The notes below the pieces were generated by a model that had not been told where the DNA came from, searched no databases, and saw only the letters and a program-made list of their open reading frames with translations. Position numbers and translations under genes: made by a program. From Dicaeum eximium (lineage: Eukaryota; Chordata; Aves; Passeriformes; Dicaeidae), in assembly GCA_013396995.1 (NCBI GenBank), contig VWZP01010561.1, positions 94,590-158,589 of the forward strand: a stretch of 64,000 nucleotides of DNA, in the 5' to 3' direction. Within the stretch, counting starts at the first letter, position 1, and each line of letters opens with the position of its first letter. Positions 63,978 through 64,000 of the stretch are shown here, in pieces.

Positions 63978-64000
63978 CTCTCTCTCTCTCAAAAAAAAAA
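63978..64000 (+). repeat. (CT)n followed by A-run at window edge
   Basis: About six CT units, then ten A up to the last base. Its full extent lies outside the window. Confidence 0.9.

Noticed and set aside
1..64000. CRISPR arrays, tRNA, rRNA and well-known microRNA sequences
   Set aside because: I looked for regular spaced repeats, cloverleaf-type conserved boxes and familiar microRNA seeds on both strands by eye and saw none. A covariance-model scan would be the decisive test.

Overview
The window looks like nuclear DNA from a bird. Three short pieces match the 3' end of avian CR1 LINEs (around 5.9, 34.9 and 49.5 kb). A roughly 1 kb solo long terminal repeat of a type known from avian endogenous retroviruses lies at 4.0-5.06 kb. 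The rest is AT-rich, CpG-poor and has few repeats. No prokaryotic features are present. I recognise no complete protein-coding gene: the longer open frames lie in the LTR, in GC-richer patches, or read as low-complexity translations with no family I can name. The window is best read as a gene desert or very large intron.

Layout: 1-4.0 kb featureless; 4.0-5.06 kb antisense solo LTR; 5.9 kb CR1 end; 6-13 kb AT-rich DNA with one spliced-exon-like interval and an A-tract holding the only ambiguous base; 12.86-13.04 kb degenerate tandem array and a G-run cluster; 13-41 kb mostly featureless, with a CpG-clustered open frame behind a strong splice acceptor at 23.5 kb and a GC-rich block at 35.6 kb; 41.8-42.5 kb ancient CR1-like piece, a perfect 32-bp palindrome and a 20-bp tandem repeat; 44.4-44.9 kb a cluster of GATA/NKX/TEAD/E-box-like motifs beside a CpG-enriched patch; 46.4 kb a near-perfect hairpin; 49.5 kb CR1 scrap; 54.7-56.0 kb two plus-strand intervals with the structure of 3'-terminal exons (acceptor, stop codon, AATAAA).

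The last 1 kb (63-64 kb) is clearly different. CpG density rises sharply and an AATAAA on the minus strand sits at 62.94 kb, so I infer that a neighbouring gene, possibly a minus-strand 3' UTR, enters from the right edge. By eye the plus strand is T-rich over much of the first 56 kb and more A-rich from 57 to 62.5 kb. This would fit convergent transcription, but I have not counted it across the window.

No CRISPR array, tRNA, rRNA or known microRNA was seen. I found no convincing new biological system. The items most worth checking are the CpG-rich right edge, the motif cluster at 44.4 kb with its CpG patch, the candidate exon at 23.5 kb, the paired terminal exons at 54.7/55.6 kb, and the 41.88 kb palindrome.
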